64,000 nucleotides of DNA, taken from Aliishimia sp039978895. Lineage in GTDB: Bacteria > Pseudomonadota > Alphaproteobacteria > Rhodobacterales > Rhodobacteraceae. Position 1 is the stretch's first letter; every line of letters begins with the position of its first letter. Below are positions 46,501-54,726 of this stretch, piece after piece. The stretch spans positions 197,371 to 261,370 of the forward strand of contig JBDWAL010000033.1 in assembly GCA_039978895.1 (NCBI GenBank), given 5' to 3'. Below the pieces are notes generated by a model, which was not told where the DNA came from, made no database searches, and was given only the letters and a program-made list of their open reading frames with translations. A program made the position numbers and the translations under genes.

Positions 46501-47578
46501 TGATGTCATTGATATGGCCGTCGCCATTCACATCATGCACAAGGAGCGCGTCATCCGGATGCACCCATCCTGTGCTTTCAACGATACCATCATTGTCGAC
46601 ATCGAACGTCGTATAGGAGTCGTCAAACGAGATTAGTTCAACGCCATCGCCGTCCATATCAAGAACCACAGGATCGATATTCAGGACTTTCGCGATCCCA
46701 GAAAACAAGCCGGTGACAGCCGACCCAATACCGCTGACCACGTCGCCGACAAAATCCACGACACCGCCGACGACATCCCCGACGAAATTACCAACGCCTT
46801 GCACCAAATCGCCAATAGCGCTGCCGACTGAGCCTAAAAACGTGTCACTTGAGCCAAGCTCAACCGCGCCCGGGCGATAATCATCGGTGACAGTTCCAGA
46901 CGCAGCCGCGTTATTGGCGCCATCATCGTTGAGTATCTCATCGGGCATCTCGGAGCTATGATTGCCGCCATCTCGTGCCGTGCCATTCTCAAAATCGGCA
47001 GTATCATTGGCGGTACTCTCGTCCACGGCCCCTTTGTTGAAATTGGTGCCGTTGTTTAGGAGGTTATTGTCAGGATCTGGCTGAGCCCCGATAGGAAGAA
47101 TGTTCCCGGAACCAGGAGATAGAAAGTCCCCGTTTCCGTCTAATTGCGGCGCGCTTAAACCTGCGGACATCAGCGCGGTGTCAACTGCGGAGTTGCTGTT
47201 TCTATGTGGCCAATAATTAATCTTCGCATCTTGAATTGCGTTCATAGTGTCTGTGATCGTTTGGAAAAACGAAGATAAATCGGTGCCGGTGACTATTGTT
47301 TCACCAGGATGTTCGCCAACAGACGGGTCTAGAAAGTCAGGAAAATTGCTGTCGAAGGCACCGATATCAATATTTATCGTACCAAGGGGGGCATCCACAG
47401 ATGGTAAATCGCCAGTGCGTAGAGTTGTGCCCCCTCTTGCGGCAAATTGGTTTCCATTACTGTCTGTGTAGAGAATGTACTTGTGATAAAATGTCTCTGA
47501 GGGGCTTCCTTCATTTCCACCGCCTGCAGATGCAAAATTCGTTTCAGTATATCTAACTTCAATTTTTTCTTGCTGCAT
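40541..47578 (-). CDS. Giant RTX protein with subtilisin-like (S8) and P domains
   Basis: 2,345 residues, probably secreted by a type I system (RTX repeats, hydrophobic C-terminal DFFF, no signal peptide). Approximate order: N-terminal region with YWPHRNSNSAVDTAL (~121-140); EF-hand-like loops DMDGDGVEL (~300-430); RTX block (530-720); cadherin-like domain (777-860); S8 protease (883-1156); P/Homo B domain (1210-1336); RTX (1406-1466, 1560-1676); two cadherin-like domains (1810-1993); large RTX block (1993-2266). In the S8 domain His943 (DGHATLVSG), Asn994 (NNSWG) and Ser1117 (GTSFATP) are present, but the Asp position reads VFEIGIADLDHPDL, Glu912. ATG at 47578 has GAGGCAG upstream. No secretion genes adjacent. 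Confidence 0.85.
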   Translation of the reverse strand: MQQEKIEVRYTETNFASAGGGNEGSPSETFYHKYILYTDSNGNQFAARGGTTLRTGDLPSVDAPLGTINIDIGAFDSNFPDFLDPSVGEHPGETIVTGTDLSSFFQTITDTMNAIQDAKINYWPHRNSNSAVDTALMSAGLSAPQLDGNGDFLSPGSGNILPIGAQPDPDNNLLNNGTNFNKGAVDESTANDTADFENGTARDGGNHSSEMPDEILNDDGANNAAASGTVTDDYRPGAVELGSSDTFLGSVGSAIGDLVQGVGNFVGDVVGGVVDFVGDVVSGIGSAVTGLFSGIAKVLNIDPVVLDMDGDGVELISFDDSYTTFDVDNDGIVESTGWVHPDDALLVHDVNGDGHINDITETISEYYLAAPGQGALYSDGLEALATLDTNADGVFDNADAAFTVLRVWQDANADAVTDIGELKTLVELGITSIDLNREIVSREEIEGNPILSRSTMTINGASHDVAAVDFATNPLGYEWNDVAQGLQIVTEDGQTSIIQIEDILGMAVDLSLLNGDADITNDAQGVVGNVGDDILLGDSGDNWLIGAQGADIIQAGEGNDLIVIDADDSLANIDAGEDADGMDLDIVQIVDTRGVVLNLNDINAEVALGGTGDDVIFGGANTNVFVRGGLGDDVIIGGSADDALSGEDGNDTLDGGRGDDVIRGHRGADLLIGDLGEDYLAGGLDDDAIYGDEGEDLLRGDQGNDSLFGGADYDVAEFSGKLDEYDVERLANGSVRVADRVEGRDGVDILTDIEALNFQNIKEVQLDLQNPFTANDVVNVSGTGPYVILASDILANDIDYQGDSLSLTGVSDALGGSVILNAQGDVVFTPNASYDGVFSFRYTIMDSDNNPGALAVLKATGESSEVKGSVNLAFDDHPEDSLFYDQWYLSEANILPVWTDYSGQGVTVGVFEIGIADLDHPDLVDNLSQETLDAGDPDSVDGHATLVSGVIAAARNTQGSVGVAYDATLSAYALGDPNPDFSTLLNFQNFDVANNSWGFTEAFAATLGDDNAFEQAAAFGRDGLGTVIVFAAGNERQDGGNANADSLYNNKYTISVAAINKNADLSSLEIQQDPFSNPGANILISAPGSNITSTSVLLENSNGSTFGDTFDTAEGTSFATPIVSGVAALLLEANPRLGYRDVMEILAYSAKIVDDENTDWQTNGAQDWNGGGLHFSHDYGFGNVDALAASRLAETWVKTQTYDTEINFFVDGTLNNAAIPDDGSNLSDVITIGLGNPALTVEHATIKVDFTHQRVGDLEIELLSPNGTVGKLLTRLGVDPDSTTDLGHGPESLEFSFGNVSAWGEPAYGDWTLLVRDLVTGETGTIHNWSLELSGNLAELDDTYVYTDAFADQTDIGRFTLHDTNGGDDAINAAAVKSGSLIDLNATSNSSIAGQTLTIAAGSTIERALSGDGDDTLIGNAANNLLFGGRGADNISGGQGNDWLIAASGSDTATGGTGLDRFVIRHGDVGQLTVTDFDLTSDLILLSGFETVADISDLILGLNAGNTEILLPDGQLVILEGIAPASLTNSNFSFAQAINLASVELNVFEQRLTEGDDYFYHPQDSVGNPVQDTTPQRVFALGGDDQIFGNLGDDEIFGGDGNDTLNGYTSSGFFSGGNDTLYGEAGDDTLYGSGSDDLLFGGIGNDILLGNKGDDVLHGGEGRDILIGDDPNSTSLAGVGNDEIHLEHGLNEVWGDHFNIDPLLWDGSLGDDTFVVHKWDNFVSGGVLGIGIVKDLIRDFSPDHDVIDIRAVQGATRFEELGFTSLNLNGTAFLRVTLNDTDFQTITLDGGLTQADLSAANFVFYENVAPDAKSDVFDMAEDTVLHFTAQDLLINDTDVEDGVPEFTKIVTGPSKGTLLADGTGAFTYTPDLHAFGSDSFVYEVIDTHGVSATSLVTINVSSVNDAPVAQDDYVETVRDMPVVLDVLANDTDPDNDVLVIETVGPALHGVAVLNADDTISYTPNLGFLGEDSITYVVSDGLSQSETALVTISIGGGDGDDVLYGTADEDMLFGGSGADQLYGADGDDSLIGGAGDDALFGEDGDDVLIGGAGDDQLDGGAGFDTADYSNLDSRVVVFLNKAPADVGSGQGIDTFVSVENVVGTDFDDRLVGDGADNTLDGGNGDDVLIGNGGNDTLFGRDGDDTLNGTGGNDVLNGGFGDDVLLGLGGADALDGDAGNDHIEGGLGVDVIDGGNDDDDIFGFFGADAIKGGNGDDDIRADGSADTIEGGAGRDRIVGGNGKDTVWGGAGNDTLFGGGGHGNGDGLRDVFVFKSAANGGGGFDIIRDFENNIDKIDMSESGYSDAADVIADASQVGADVEINFDFAGLLRINDFTLADLNAGDFFF

Positions 47579-48330
47579 AATCTGCCTCGTTGATATGACA
47601 ATATGAATCACAACTTGATTTCAGGGTAATGCAAATAGCGAGCTGCTCGCAATAATAACTAACATGACAACAAAAGTACTTTCCGATATCTTCTACGGTT
47701 TTCCGTCAGAGATGTTTGGCGCTTTCTGCATCGCTCAGATCTATAATAGTTGCGATGAGTGACGAGTTCGGATTTATCGCATTGCTTAATGTGAGCCTTT
47801 GCATGCTAATATTCGCGAAAGCCAAATATTGGATTCAGTGTCTTTACTCAGGATGTATTTCATTCTGAAATTTCAATTATTGGCGTGATGTAAGTGATCG
47901 ACTATCAATTCAAAACTTACCTGAAAAATTCGCCACCGCTCATGTTTTGAGTTTCTTTATGAGGTATACGTAAAGAGCTTTGTGGGCATTAAATTTCTGA
48001 GAGGCGTCTACGCAGAAGACCAATTTTTTGAAAGAGTGGCATGGACTTTTAGGGTTTGCTTCGCCCTTGGGTTTCCAATTTTTCACCACGTTATTTTGAC
48101 GAGATGCGTGCGACATGTGTGGTTGGGCTTGATGGTAAGTCGATACAGCGTGCTGTTCGTCGAATGCTTGGTCGATGGTGCTTGCGTCGCGCGCCAGATC
48201 ACCGCTTGCTGATGGAGTTGTGATTTGGTGTTCAGGCAAGCAAGGCGCTATCCAGAAATCTACACCCCAAAATGCACCCGTTTGGCAGAATGTGTGTTTT
48301 AGAGATGATAAGCAGTTGAAAGGTTTGGTT
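47579..48330. other. 752-base AT-richer region between the giant RTX gene and the DUF3179 gene
   Basis: Must contain promoters for both divergent genes. No supported coding region: the long minus-strand frame that runs through it is antisense to DUF3179. I see no clear repeat, terminator or operator. It may include decayed DNA. Confidence 0.4.
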
Positions 48331-49716
48331 ATGAAATTGGCATTCCGCACGAAATACCGCAGGGCAATCAGCGCGATATTGATCATGCTGTCCTTGCTCT
48401 TGGCGCACAGCGTGCAGGCGCAAACACGACAACCGCTCTCTGATCTTGTTGTTGCGCAATATGGCACGCCACCGGCAATACCGACGGGTCCACTGTCCAA
48501 GGATCTTCGGGCCGCGGTAAAGGTCGCATTTGCCGACAGCATGAAACAGTCCTCTTGGGGGAATGAGCAAAACGAAGCTTTGCTCGAAATTGTCGCGGCA
48601 AAAGACCCTCGGATCGTTTGGATCATAAGCGATCTGATGCGTTTCGCGAGTGCCGCACATCTGCACGGAGCCCTTGCCGGGGCCGCGTCTGAGCTGTTGG
48701 GCAAAGACCTGCGCGGTCGCAACAGTTGGGGGGATGTCACCGATCACCTCATCGCGTGGGATATCCCAGAGCCGCCAAGGTATCTGGAAACAAAGCGCGC
48801 GATTTTCGTCACCGTGGTGCCGGGGTGGAAGAAGTTGTTCGTCAAAGGCGACATCGACTGGAGAATGGTTTCATGGGGCGGGGTTCTGATTGATGATCGG
48901 GCATATGATACGACGGAAGAGCAGTGCAATTGCATCCCTGCCGCCGACAACCCTGACGTCACCAACGCAGAAGACGCGACGTGGTTAAGAGACGATGACA
49001 TCGTGTTTGGCATTGAGGTGAACGGCGAATACCGTGCCTATCCGCGCCAAATCATGGAAGTCCGTGAGATGGTGAACGACACGTTAGGAGGGCGCGATCT
49101 TGGCATTCCTTATTGTACGTTATGCGGGGCTGCGCAGGCCTATTTCACCGATCAACTGCCACGCGGCATCAAGCGTCCAATCTTGCGCACCTCTGGGCTG
49201 CTCATTCGATCCAACAAAGTTATGTATGATCTTGAGACCTATTCCGTATTTGACACATTCCTTGGCCATGCGGTCACAGGTCCACTGGCGAGAAAGAACC
49301 TCAAGCTAGAGCAAGCCACCGTTATCACGACCGAATGGGGCACATGGAAAGCCGAGCACCCCGAGACGACAGTTCTGGTAGAGGCCCTTGCCCTTGGCCG
49401 CAAACCTGACTTCCGCAACAATCGCGATGCGAACGGTCCGATTTTTCCAATTGGTGATGTCGACCCCCGGCTGCCAGTTCACGAAGACATTTTGGGTATC
49501 GTCACCGCGTCGGGAAAACCTGTTGCCTTCCAACGCAGCCAAGCTGTTGCGGCGCTGAAACGGGGTGAAAAGATCACGTTTGAGAACGTCCGCCTAGAGC
49601 TTGATGCCGGAGGGATCAAAGCAGTAGATGCCAACGGGACCGATCTGGGCAGTCACCAAGCGTTTTGGTTTGCGTGGTCTCAGTTCCATCCCAAAACGGC
49701 GCTGTGGCCAATGTAA
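48331..49716 (+). CDS. DUF3179 domain protein, exported
   Basis: 461 residues with a signal peptide (1-31, ILIMLSLLLAHSVQAQ). The DUF3179 domain occupies ~220-440, with NGEYRAYPRQIMEVREMVND and GIPYCTLCGAAQAYF, a conserved Cys-x2-Cys pair suited to a metal or a disulfide, and WGTWKAEHPETTVL. The family is widespread in marine bacteria and of unknown role, found in the periplasm. The ATG at 48331 has AAAGG upstream; a longer open frame is unsupported. Confidence 0.85.
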   Translation: MKLAFRTKYRRAISAILIMLSLLLAHSVQAQTRQPLSDLVVAQYGTPPAIPTGPLSKDLRAAVKVAFADSMKQSSWGNEQNEALLEIVAAKDPRIVWIISDLMRFASAAHLHGALAGAASELLGKDLRGRNSWGDVTDHLIAWDIPEPPRYLETKRAIFVTVVPGWKKLFVKGDIDWRMVSWGGVLIDDRAYDTTEEQCNCIPAADNPDVTNAEDATWLRDDDIVFGIEVNGEYRAYPRQIMEVREMVNDTLGGRDLGIPYCTLCGAAQAYFTDQLPRGIKRPILRTSGLLIRSNKVMYDLETYSVFDTFLGHAVTGPLARKNLKLEQATVITTEWGTWKAEHPETTVLVEALALGRKPDFRNNRDANGPIFPIGDVDPRLPVHEDILGIVTASGKPVAFQRSQAVAALKRGEKITFENVRLELDAGGIKAVDANGTDLGSHQAFWFAWSQFHPKTALWPM

Positions 49717-49802
49717 GCAGCGAAGATCAACCACATCGCCCGCACACACCAACGTCGTGGGCGGTTTTCAAGCCACGGGGCATGAGATCAACACAGGTTT
49801 GA

Positions 49803-52205
49803 TCACGTGCCGCGTGGTTTTGCCCGTAAAGTCGGGGCGGCATCTGTGGGGTCTTCGGGCCACGGGTGTCTTGGGTAGCGGCCCCGCATATCTTTGCGCA
49901 CATCTGAATAAGAGCTGGCCCAAAACCCCGGCAAGTCCATCGTGGTCTGAACCGGGCGTCCCGCGGGCGATAGCAACGTGATCTTGAGCGGTTGCCCGGA
50001 CACGGTTGGATGTCGGGTTGTGCCAAACATTTCTTGCAAGCGAACTTCGATCTCGGGAACGTCGCCGCTGTAATCCACGGGGACTTCGCGGCCCAAAGGT
50101 GTGCGGAACTTACCGGGCACTGCGCGACTTAGGGCTTGCGTTTGGGGGTAGTCCAACATGGCTTGCAAGGCGGGGAGCGGGTCAAAGCGTTTCCAGTCGT
50201 TGGCGGTCTTTAGCCCCGTAACATGCGGGAGCAGCCACGTGTCGAGGTCTTCAATCAGGGCATCATCGGACATATCGGGCAAGTCTGTGCCACCAGAACG
50301 GGCAAGTGCGATGCGGGCACGGAAACGTTCCGCGGCGGGGGGGAATGCAAAGCCAAGCTGGCGCACGCCATCGAGAAACGCGGCGGCGATATTGTCTTCG
50401 GGCGCGTCTTTCCAAAGGCGATCTTGCAAGGCAACAGCGCCAAATCGTTCTTGCGCGCGGGCCACAACGCGGCCGTCGCGGCGCGACCAAGAGCAATCAT
50501 TTTCCCATTTGATTTCTGCGCCATAAATCGCACGAAGCCCGCTTTCACTAAGAGCAACCGCTTGTCGGATACGGGCATCACGGGTGTCGCCATCCAGATC
50601 CGTGGCGACAATCAGGCGAAGGCCGCTCATCTCGTCGCTGTCGTGGAAATGTGCGCCCTTGCCGCCCGACATCAAGTAGCGCGGGGCATCGCCCTTGCGG
50701 CGCAATCCAACACGGTCAGGATAGGCGAGGGCGGCCATATCGCCCAAATCCATCGGCTCCGATTGGGGTGTGGTCAGCTTGGCCAAACGTTTGGCCTCCG
50801 CTCGGATGGTGTCCAACACAGCGCTGCGTTCACGTCCGGCCAAAGCCTTCATCCGTAAAGCAACATCCGCGCCGCGCCCTTGCAGGGGATCGCGTTCGGC
50901 CAAGAGGGCTGCCAAGGGGGCCGCTTGCGTGCCCGCGCGGCGCAACATGTGGCCAAGGCGCGGGTGCAAGGGCAGGGCGGCGAGGTCTTTGCCATGGGGC
51001 GTGATCCGGCCCGCATGGTCGAGCGCGCCAAGCAGGGTGAGCAAAGCTTGGGCTTCGGTGTAGCTGCCTGCGTTGGGTTGGGTCAGAAATGCGAGGTCTT
51101 GAGGGGCCGCGCCCCATGCGGCCAGTTCCAAGGCCAGAGGCGCAAGATCAGCCGTTTCGATTTCGGCGGGGGCAAAAGCGGGCAAGGCCCCATCTTCGCC
51201 GCGGCTCCAGAGTTTGTAGCATATGCCGGGGCCAACGCGGCCAGCGCGACCTGCCCGCTGTGTGGCTTCGGCGCGTGATGCGCGTTCTGTGACCAATCGC
51301 GACATGCCCGAGCCGGGATCAAAGCGCGCGCGGCGCGCGCGGCCAGCATCCACCACGATTTCAATGTCGGGCAGTGTCAGCGAGGTTTCCGCGATGGAGG
51401 TCGCTAGTACGACTTTGCGTCCCGATGCGAGGGGGCTGGTGGCGTGACGTTGGGCATCAAACGGCATTGCGCCGTATAGGGGCATGATCTGGCAATCCGC
51501 GGGCAAGCGGCCTTTCAGCGCGGATTCGGCGCGGCGGATTTCGGGCGCACCGGGCAGGAAGACAAGCATGCCGCCTGTTCGCTCGACTGCGGCTTGGGCC
51601 ACAAGGTCATGCAGGGCGGGTTCCCAACGGTTTGCACCCAGTGGGGTGTCGCGCCAGATCGTGTCCACGGGGTAGGTGCGCCCCTCAGATGTGAGGATCG
51701 GGGCATCAATCAAAGCGGCGACGGGGGCGGCGTCGAGGGTGGCGGACATAACCAACAGCTTGAGGTCATCGCGCAAGGCGCCTGCGACCTCAAGACAAAG
51801 CGCAAGGCCAAGATCCGCCACCAGCGAGCGTTCGTGGAATTCATCGAAGATCACCAACCCCACCCCCGGCAAATCGGGGTCCGATTGCAACATGCGGGTC
51901 AGGATACCCTCTGTCACGACTTCGATTCGGGTCTGCGCGGAGGTTTTGGACACGCCGCGCATGCGATACCCCACCACATCGCCTGGTTTGGTGCCATGCA
52001 AATGGGCAATCCGTTCTGCTGCGTGGCGCGTGGCAAGGCGGCGTGGTTCCAGCATCAGGATTTTGCCGTCAATTTTATCAAGTAAATGCAGGGGAACCAT
52101 GGTGGTTTTGCCCGCGCCGGGGGGCGCTTGCACAACTGCGCGGCCCGTCGTTGCAAGGGCGTTTGCGATGTCGTCCAGAATTTCGGTGATCGGCAAGGTA
52201 TCCAT
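49803..52205 (-). CDS. hrpB: ATP-dependent helicase HrpB
   Basis: 800-residue DExH-box helicase of the HrpB subfamily. Walker A is QAPPGAGKTTMV at ~28-40, motif II FDEFHER near residue 125, and TQRAGRAGRVGPG the motif VI arginine finger; the C-terminal HrpB domain ends PRHPWPEDPTDAAP. Thought to act on RNA, role unclear. ATG at 52205 gives MDTLPITEILDD; MPVL at 52217 is an alternative. Divergent from meaB (66 bases apart) and convergent with DUF3179. Confidence 0.92.
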   Translation of the reverse strand: MDTLPITEILDDIANALATTGRAVVQAPPGAGKTTMVPLHLLDKIDGKILMLEPRRLATRHAAERIAHLHGTKPGDVVGYRMRGVSKTSAQTRIEVVTEGILTRMLQSDPDLPGVGLVIFDEFHERSLVADLGLALCLEVAGALRDDLKLLVMSATLDAAPVAALIDAPILTSEGRTYPVDTIWRDTPLGANRWEPALHDLVAQAAVERTGGMLVFLPGAPEIRRAESALKGRLPADCQIMPLYGAMPFDAQRHATSPLASGRKVVLATSIAETSLTLPDIEIVVDAGRARRARFDPGSGMSRLVTERASRAEATQRAGRAGRVGPGICYKLWSRGEDGALPAFAPAEIETADLAPLALELAAWGAAPQDLAFLTQPNAGSYTEAQALLTLLGALDHAGRITPHGKDLAALPLHPRLGHMLRRAGTQAAPLAALLAERDPLQGRGADVALRMKALAGRERSAVLDTIRAEAKRLAKLTTPQSEPMDLGDMAALAYPDRVGLRRKGDAPRYLMSGGKGAHFHDSDEMSGLRLIVATDLDGDTRDARIRQAVALSESGLRAIYGAEIKWENDCSWSRRDGRVVARAQERFGAVALQDRLWKDAPEDNIAAAFLDGVRQLGFAFPPAAERFRARIALARSGGTDLPDMSDDALIEDLDTWLLPHVTGLKTANDWKRFDPLPALQAMLDYPQTQALSRAVPGKFRTPLGREVPVDYSGDVPEIEVRLQEMFGTTRHPTVSGQPLKITLLSPAGRPVQTTMDLPGFWASSYSDVRKDMRGRYPRHPWPEDPTDAAPTLRAKPRGT

Positions 52206-52271
52206 AAGGACGGGCATACGCTGGGGTGCGGGCTCTGGACAAGCCCGCAGCGTCGCGCCATCAAGCTGGCT

Positions 52272-53261
52272 ATGGATTTGGATGACCTCAAACCCCGTCT
52301 CATCGCAGGCGAGCGCCGTGCCCTCGCGCGGGCCATCACATTGGTGGAAAGCACCCGCGCCACGCATCGTCGCGACGCGCTGGAGCTGCTTGAGACCCTG
52401 CCAAAAGAACGCAAAGCGTTGCGCATTGCGCTATCTGGTACGCCGGGCGTGGGGAAGTCGACTTTTATCGAGAGCTTCGGAATGATGTTGGTGGAACAAG
52501 GGCTTAAGGTGGCCGTTTTGGCAATTGATCCGTCATCCGCACGCACCGGAGGGTCGATTCTTGGAGACAAGACGCGCATGGATCGCCTTGCACGTGAGGC
52601 AAATGCGTTCATCCGCCCCTCGCCCAGCCAAACGCATCTGGGTGGCGTCGGGCGGCGCACGCGAGAAGCGGTGTCTTTATGTGAAGCGGCAGGGTTTGAT
52701 GTCGTGCTGATCGAGACAGTTGGCGTCGGGCAATCCGAAACCGTTGCGGCGCAACTTTCTGATTTATTTGTGCTTTTGATGGCACCCGCAGGTGGCGACG
52801 AGTTGCAAGGCGTGAAGCGTGGAATCATGGAAATGGCCGATATGATCTTGGTCAACAAAGCGGATGGTGATCTGAAGCCAGCGGCGATGCGAACCTGCGC
52901 GGACTATGCCGGAGCCATGCGACTGTTGCGCAAACGCCCACAAGACCCGGACGGATATCCGCAAGCGCGCATGGTGTCTTCTTTGCATGAAAACGGGCTG
53001 GACGACGCCTGGCGCGCGATGACGCAGTTAAGCGATTGGCGGCGTGAAAACGGCTATTTTGAAGGGAATCGGGCGACTCAAGCGCGGTATTGGTTGGCCG
53101 AAGACGTACGCCAAGGCCTACTTGCAACCATGGAGGCCCCAGAGAGCCGTGCGCTGCTCGATACACTAGGCCAACAGGTCGCAACCGGGGCCATAACGCC
53201 AAGTGCAGCAGCCGCATATGTTTTAACCGCGCTCAACGCGGCGAAGCCCCTTGACGCCTGA
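52272..53261 (+). CDS. meaB: MeaB/ArgK-type GTPase, methylmalonyl-CoA mutase chaperone
   Basis: 329-residue G protein of the MeaB family, which guards and reloads the cobalamin-dependent mutase. P-loop LSGTPGVGKSTF is at ~54-65, IETVGVGQSE is the switch/DxxG equivalent, and LVNKADGD is the guanine-specific motif. I use the ATG at 52272 in the hrpB-meaB spacer (MDLDDLKPRLIAGERRALA). The mutase gene itself is not in the window. Confidence 0.92.
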   Translation: MDLDDLKPRLIAGERRALARAITLVESTRATHRRDALELLETLPKERKALRIALSGTPGVGKSTFIESFGMMLVEQGLKVAVLAIDPSSARTGGSILGDKTRMDRLAREANAFIRPSPSQTHLGGVGRRTREAVSLCEAAGFDVVLIETVGVGQSETVAAQLSDLFVLLMAPAGGDELQGVKRGIMEMADMILVNKADGDLKPAAMRTCADYAGAMRLLRKRPQDPDGYPQARMVSSLHENGLDDAWRAMTQLSDWRRENGYFEGNRATQARYWLAEDVRQGLLATMEAPESRALLDTLGQQVATGAITPSAAAAYVLTALNAAKPLDA

Positions 53262-53327
53262 GCCGCAGCCCCCTAGAGACAGCCAACGAGATTCCAAGGC
53301 GCGGCTTCCGGCTGCCCTTTCCTATTT

Positions 53328-53344
53328 GCAAAGCTCAGCTTTGC
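53328..53344. promoter_or_regulatory. Palindrome just upstream of rpmB
   Basis: GCAAAGCT-C-AGCTTTGC, a perfect 8-bp inverted repeat with a one-base centre, ending 24 bases before the L28 start codon. It could be an operator or a leader hairpin; which is not clear. Confidence 0.4.
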
Positions 53345-53368
53345 GCAATGACAACGAGGATATGTGCC

Positions 53369-53665
53369 ATGTCGCGTGTATGCGAACTGACCGGTAAGCG
53401 CCCAATGTCTGGCAACAATGTCAGCCACGCCAAAAACAGAACCCGTCGGCGGTTTCTGCCCAACCTTAACGATGTGACCCTTCAGTCCGAAACTTTGGGC
53501 CGTGGCATCAAGTTCCGCATCTCTGCGGCTGCTCTGCGCTCTGTAGATCACCGTGGTGGTCTGGACGCGTATTTGGCAAAAGCCAAAGACATCGAGTTGA
53601 GCGATAACGCGATGAAGATCAAAAAAGAAATCGCAAAAGCACAAGCGCCAGCACCAGCTGCGTAA
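53369..53665 (+). CDS. rpmB: 50S ribosomal protein L28
   Basis: 98 residues. SRVCELTGKRPMSGNNVSHA at the N-terminus and RTRRRFLPNL are the L28 signature, and the Ala-Pro C-terminal tail is common in Rhodobacterales. ATG at 53369 chosen over an in-frame ATG seven codons upstream because family members begin MSRxCELTGK. Single gene with its own terminator; not next to rpmG. Confidence 0.97.
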   Translation: MSRVCELTGKRPMSGNNVSHAKNRTRRRFLPNLNDVTLQSETLGRGIKFRISAAALRSVDHRGGLDAYLAKAKDIELSDNAMKIKKEIAKAQAPAPAA

Positions 53666-53693
53666 ACGCCTTTCGCGACTACCGAAGATTTGA

Positions 53694-53733
53694 ACAGCCC
53701 TGCATGGTTTCCATGTGGGGCTGTGTCTTTTGG
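53694..53733 (+). terminator. Rho-independent terminator after rpmB
   Basis: ACAGCCCTGCATGG / CCATGTGGGGCTGT form a 14-bp stem with two G-T pairs, loop TTT, followed by GTCTTTTGG. Confidence 0.8.
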
Positions 53734-53773
53734 TCCCTTGCCTCGGGCGCTGGGGCTAGCTAAATATCGCTGT

Positions 53774-54118
53774 ATGCACGCAATTCGCACCATCCTGACA
53801 TTGGCGATCTGTCTGACTTTGGGTCTGACAGGCCAAGCCATGGCATTTGCGCGCGGGCAAGCCCCGGCGGAAGGCCAGATGGTCATCTGTGCCGGGCATG
53901 CGACCTATATTGTGTACACCGATTCTGAAGGTCAGCCGACAAGTCCGCCGCAACTGTGTAGTGATTGTCTGGTGTCGCTTGATGCAATCGTTCCGACGGC
54001 GCAATCGTTGCTTTTGACGATGCTGCATGTGAGCCAAGTTGCCATGTTGCGCGCCGCACAGACCGCGCAAGGTGCGGTGCAAGTTGAATACGAGGCCCGC
54101 GCGCCACCCGCTGTGTGA
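53774..54118 (+). CDS. Exported small protein beside the copper chaperone, DUF2946-like
   Basis: 114 residues with a signal peptide (HAIRTILTLAICLTLGLTGQAMA, ~2-24). The mature part holds MVICAGHATYIVY and LCSDCLV, a Cys plus CxxC and several His or Met that could bind copper. The pattern is reminiscent of DUF2946-type proteins found near copper-handling genes; I am not certain of the family. It lies 52 bases upstream of the PCu(A)C-like gene on the same strand, suggesting a common role in periplasmic copper delivery. Confidence 0.65.
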   Translation: MHAIRTILTLAICLTLGLTGQAMAFARGQAPAEGQMVICAGHATYIVYTDSEGQPTSPPQLCSDCLVSLDAIVPTAQSLLLTMLHVSQVAMLRAAQTAQGAVQVEYEARAPPAV

Positions 54119-54170
54119 CATCTGCTTCGCCTTTTCAACCAAACAAACCCTCATCTATTCGGAGGCCATC

Positions 54171-54674
54171 ATGGCTTTAAAAACTCTTGCTTTGGCAGCG
54201 GCGACCACCCTGCTGACCCTGCCCGCACTCGCGGGTGATAGGAACATCATGATCAAAGACCCCTATGTGCGCAGCGGTGCCAAAACCGGGGCTGCCTTCT
54301 TTACGATCATGAACCATTCTGATTCGGACGACCGCTTGATCGGGGTCACCTCGGATGTGGCACCGCGCGTTGAGCTGCACACCCATTTGGAAGACGCCAA
54401 CGGCGTAATGAAAATGCGCGAAATTCAAGGTGGCATCGCGATTCCCGCAGGTGGCATGCATCAACTGAAACGCGGTGCGGATCACGTGATGTTCATGGGG
54501 CTGTCTGATCGCATGGAGCAAGGTGCGACCGTACACGTGACACTCAGTTTTGAGAAAGCGGGCGATGTCATGGTGGAAATCCCTGTTGATAACGAGCGCC
54601 AAGACAAGGGCGGGCATTCCGGTCACGGGTCCACAAGCGAAGAAGGCGATCACTCGGGCCACAAGTCCAACTGA
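54171..54674 (+). CDS. PCu(A)C-type periplasmic copper chaperone
   Basis: 167 residues. Signal peptide ~1-20 (TLALAAATTLLTLPALAG). The domain has VRSGAKTGAAFFTIMNHS, VELHTHLEDANGVMKMREI and GGMHQLKRGADHVMFMGL, giving the His/Met copper site H-x(n)-M-x(n)-HxM of the family that loads cytochrome c oxidase CuA. The C-terminal ~20 residues are His-rich (GHSGHGST, DHSGHKSN), an additional metal-binding tail. CGGAGG precedes the ATG by a good distance. Confidence 0.9.
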   Translation: MALKTLALAAATTLLTLPALAGDRNIMIKDPYVRSGAKTGAAFFTIMNHSDSDDRLIGVTSDVAPRVELHTHLEDANGVMKMREIQGGIAIPAGGMHQLKRGADHVMFMGLSDRMEQGATVHVTLSFEKAGDVMVEIPVDNERQDKGGHSGHGSTSEEGDHSGHKSN

Positions 54675-54685
54675 TCTGATCAAAG

Positions 54686-54717
54686 GGCGCGCGGTGATAC
54701 GATCCGCGCGCCGATTT
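54686..54717. terminator. Bidirectional terminator between copper chaperone and sirtuin genes
   Basis: GGCGCGCGG / CCGCGCGCC, a perfect 9-bp stem with a nine-base loop, followed on the plus strand by GATTTCT. The converging genes both end beside it. Confidence 0.7.
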
Positions 54718-54726
54718 CTGGACGAA

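Noticed and set aside
40541..47578. Many plus-strand frames opposite the giant RTX gene and CRISPR-like repetition in its DNA
   Set aside because: They are shadows of RTX repeats; spacing is 27 bases (nine residues), coding, and lacks spacer structure.
47940..48740. 266-codon minus-strand frame upstream of and across the DUF3179 start
   Set aside because: It is antisense to a well-supported gene over much of its length and has no family pattern or ribosome-binding site.
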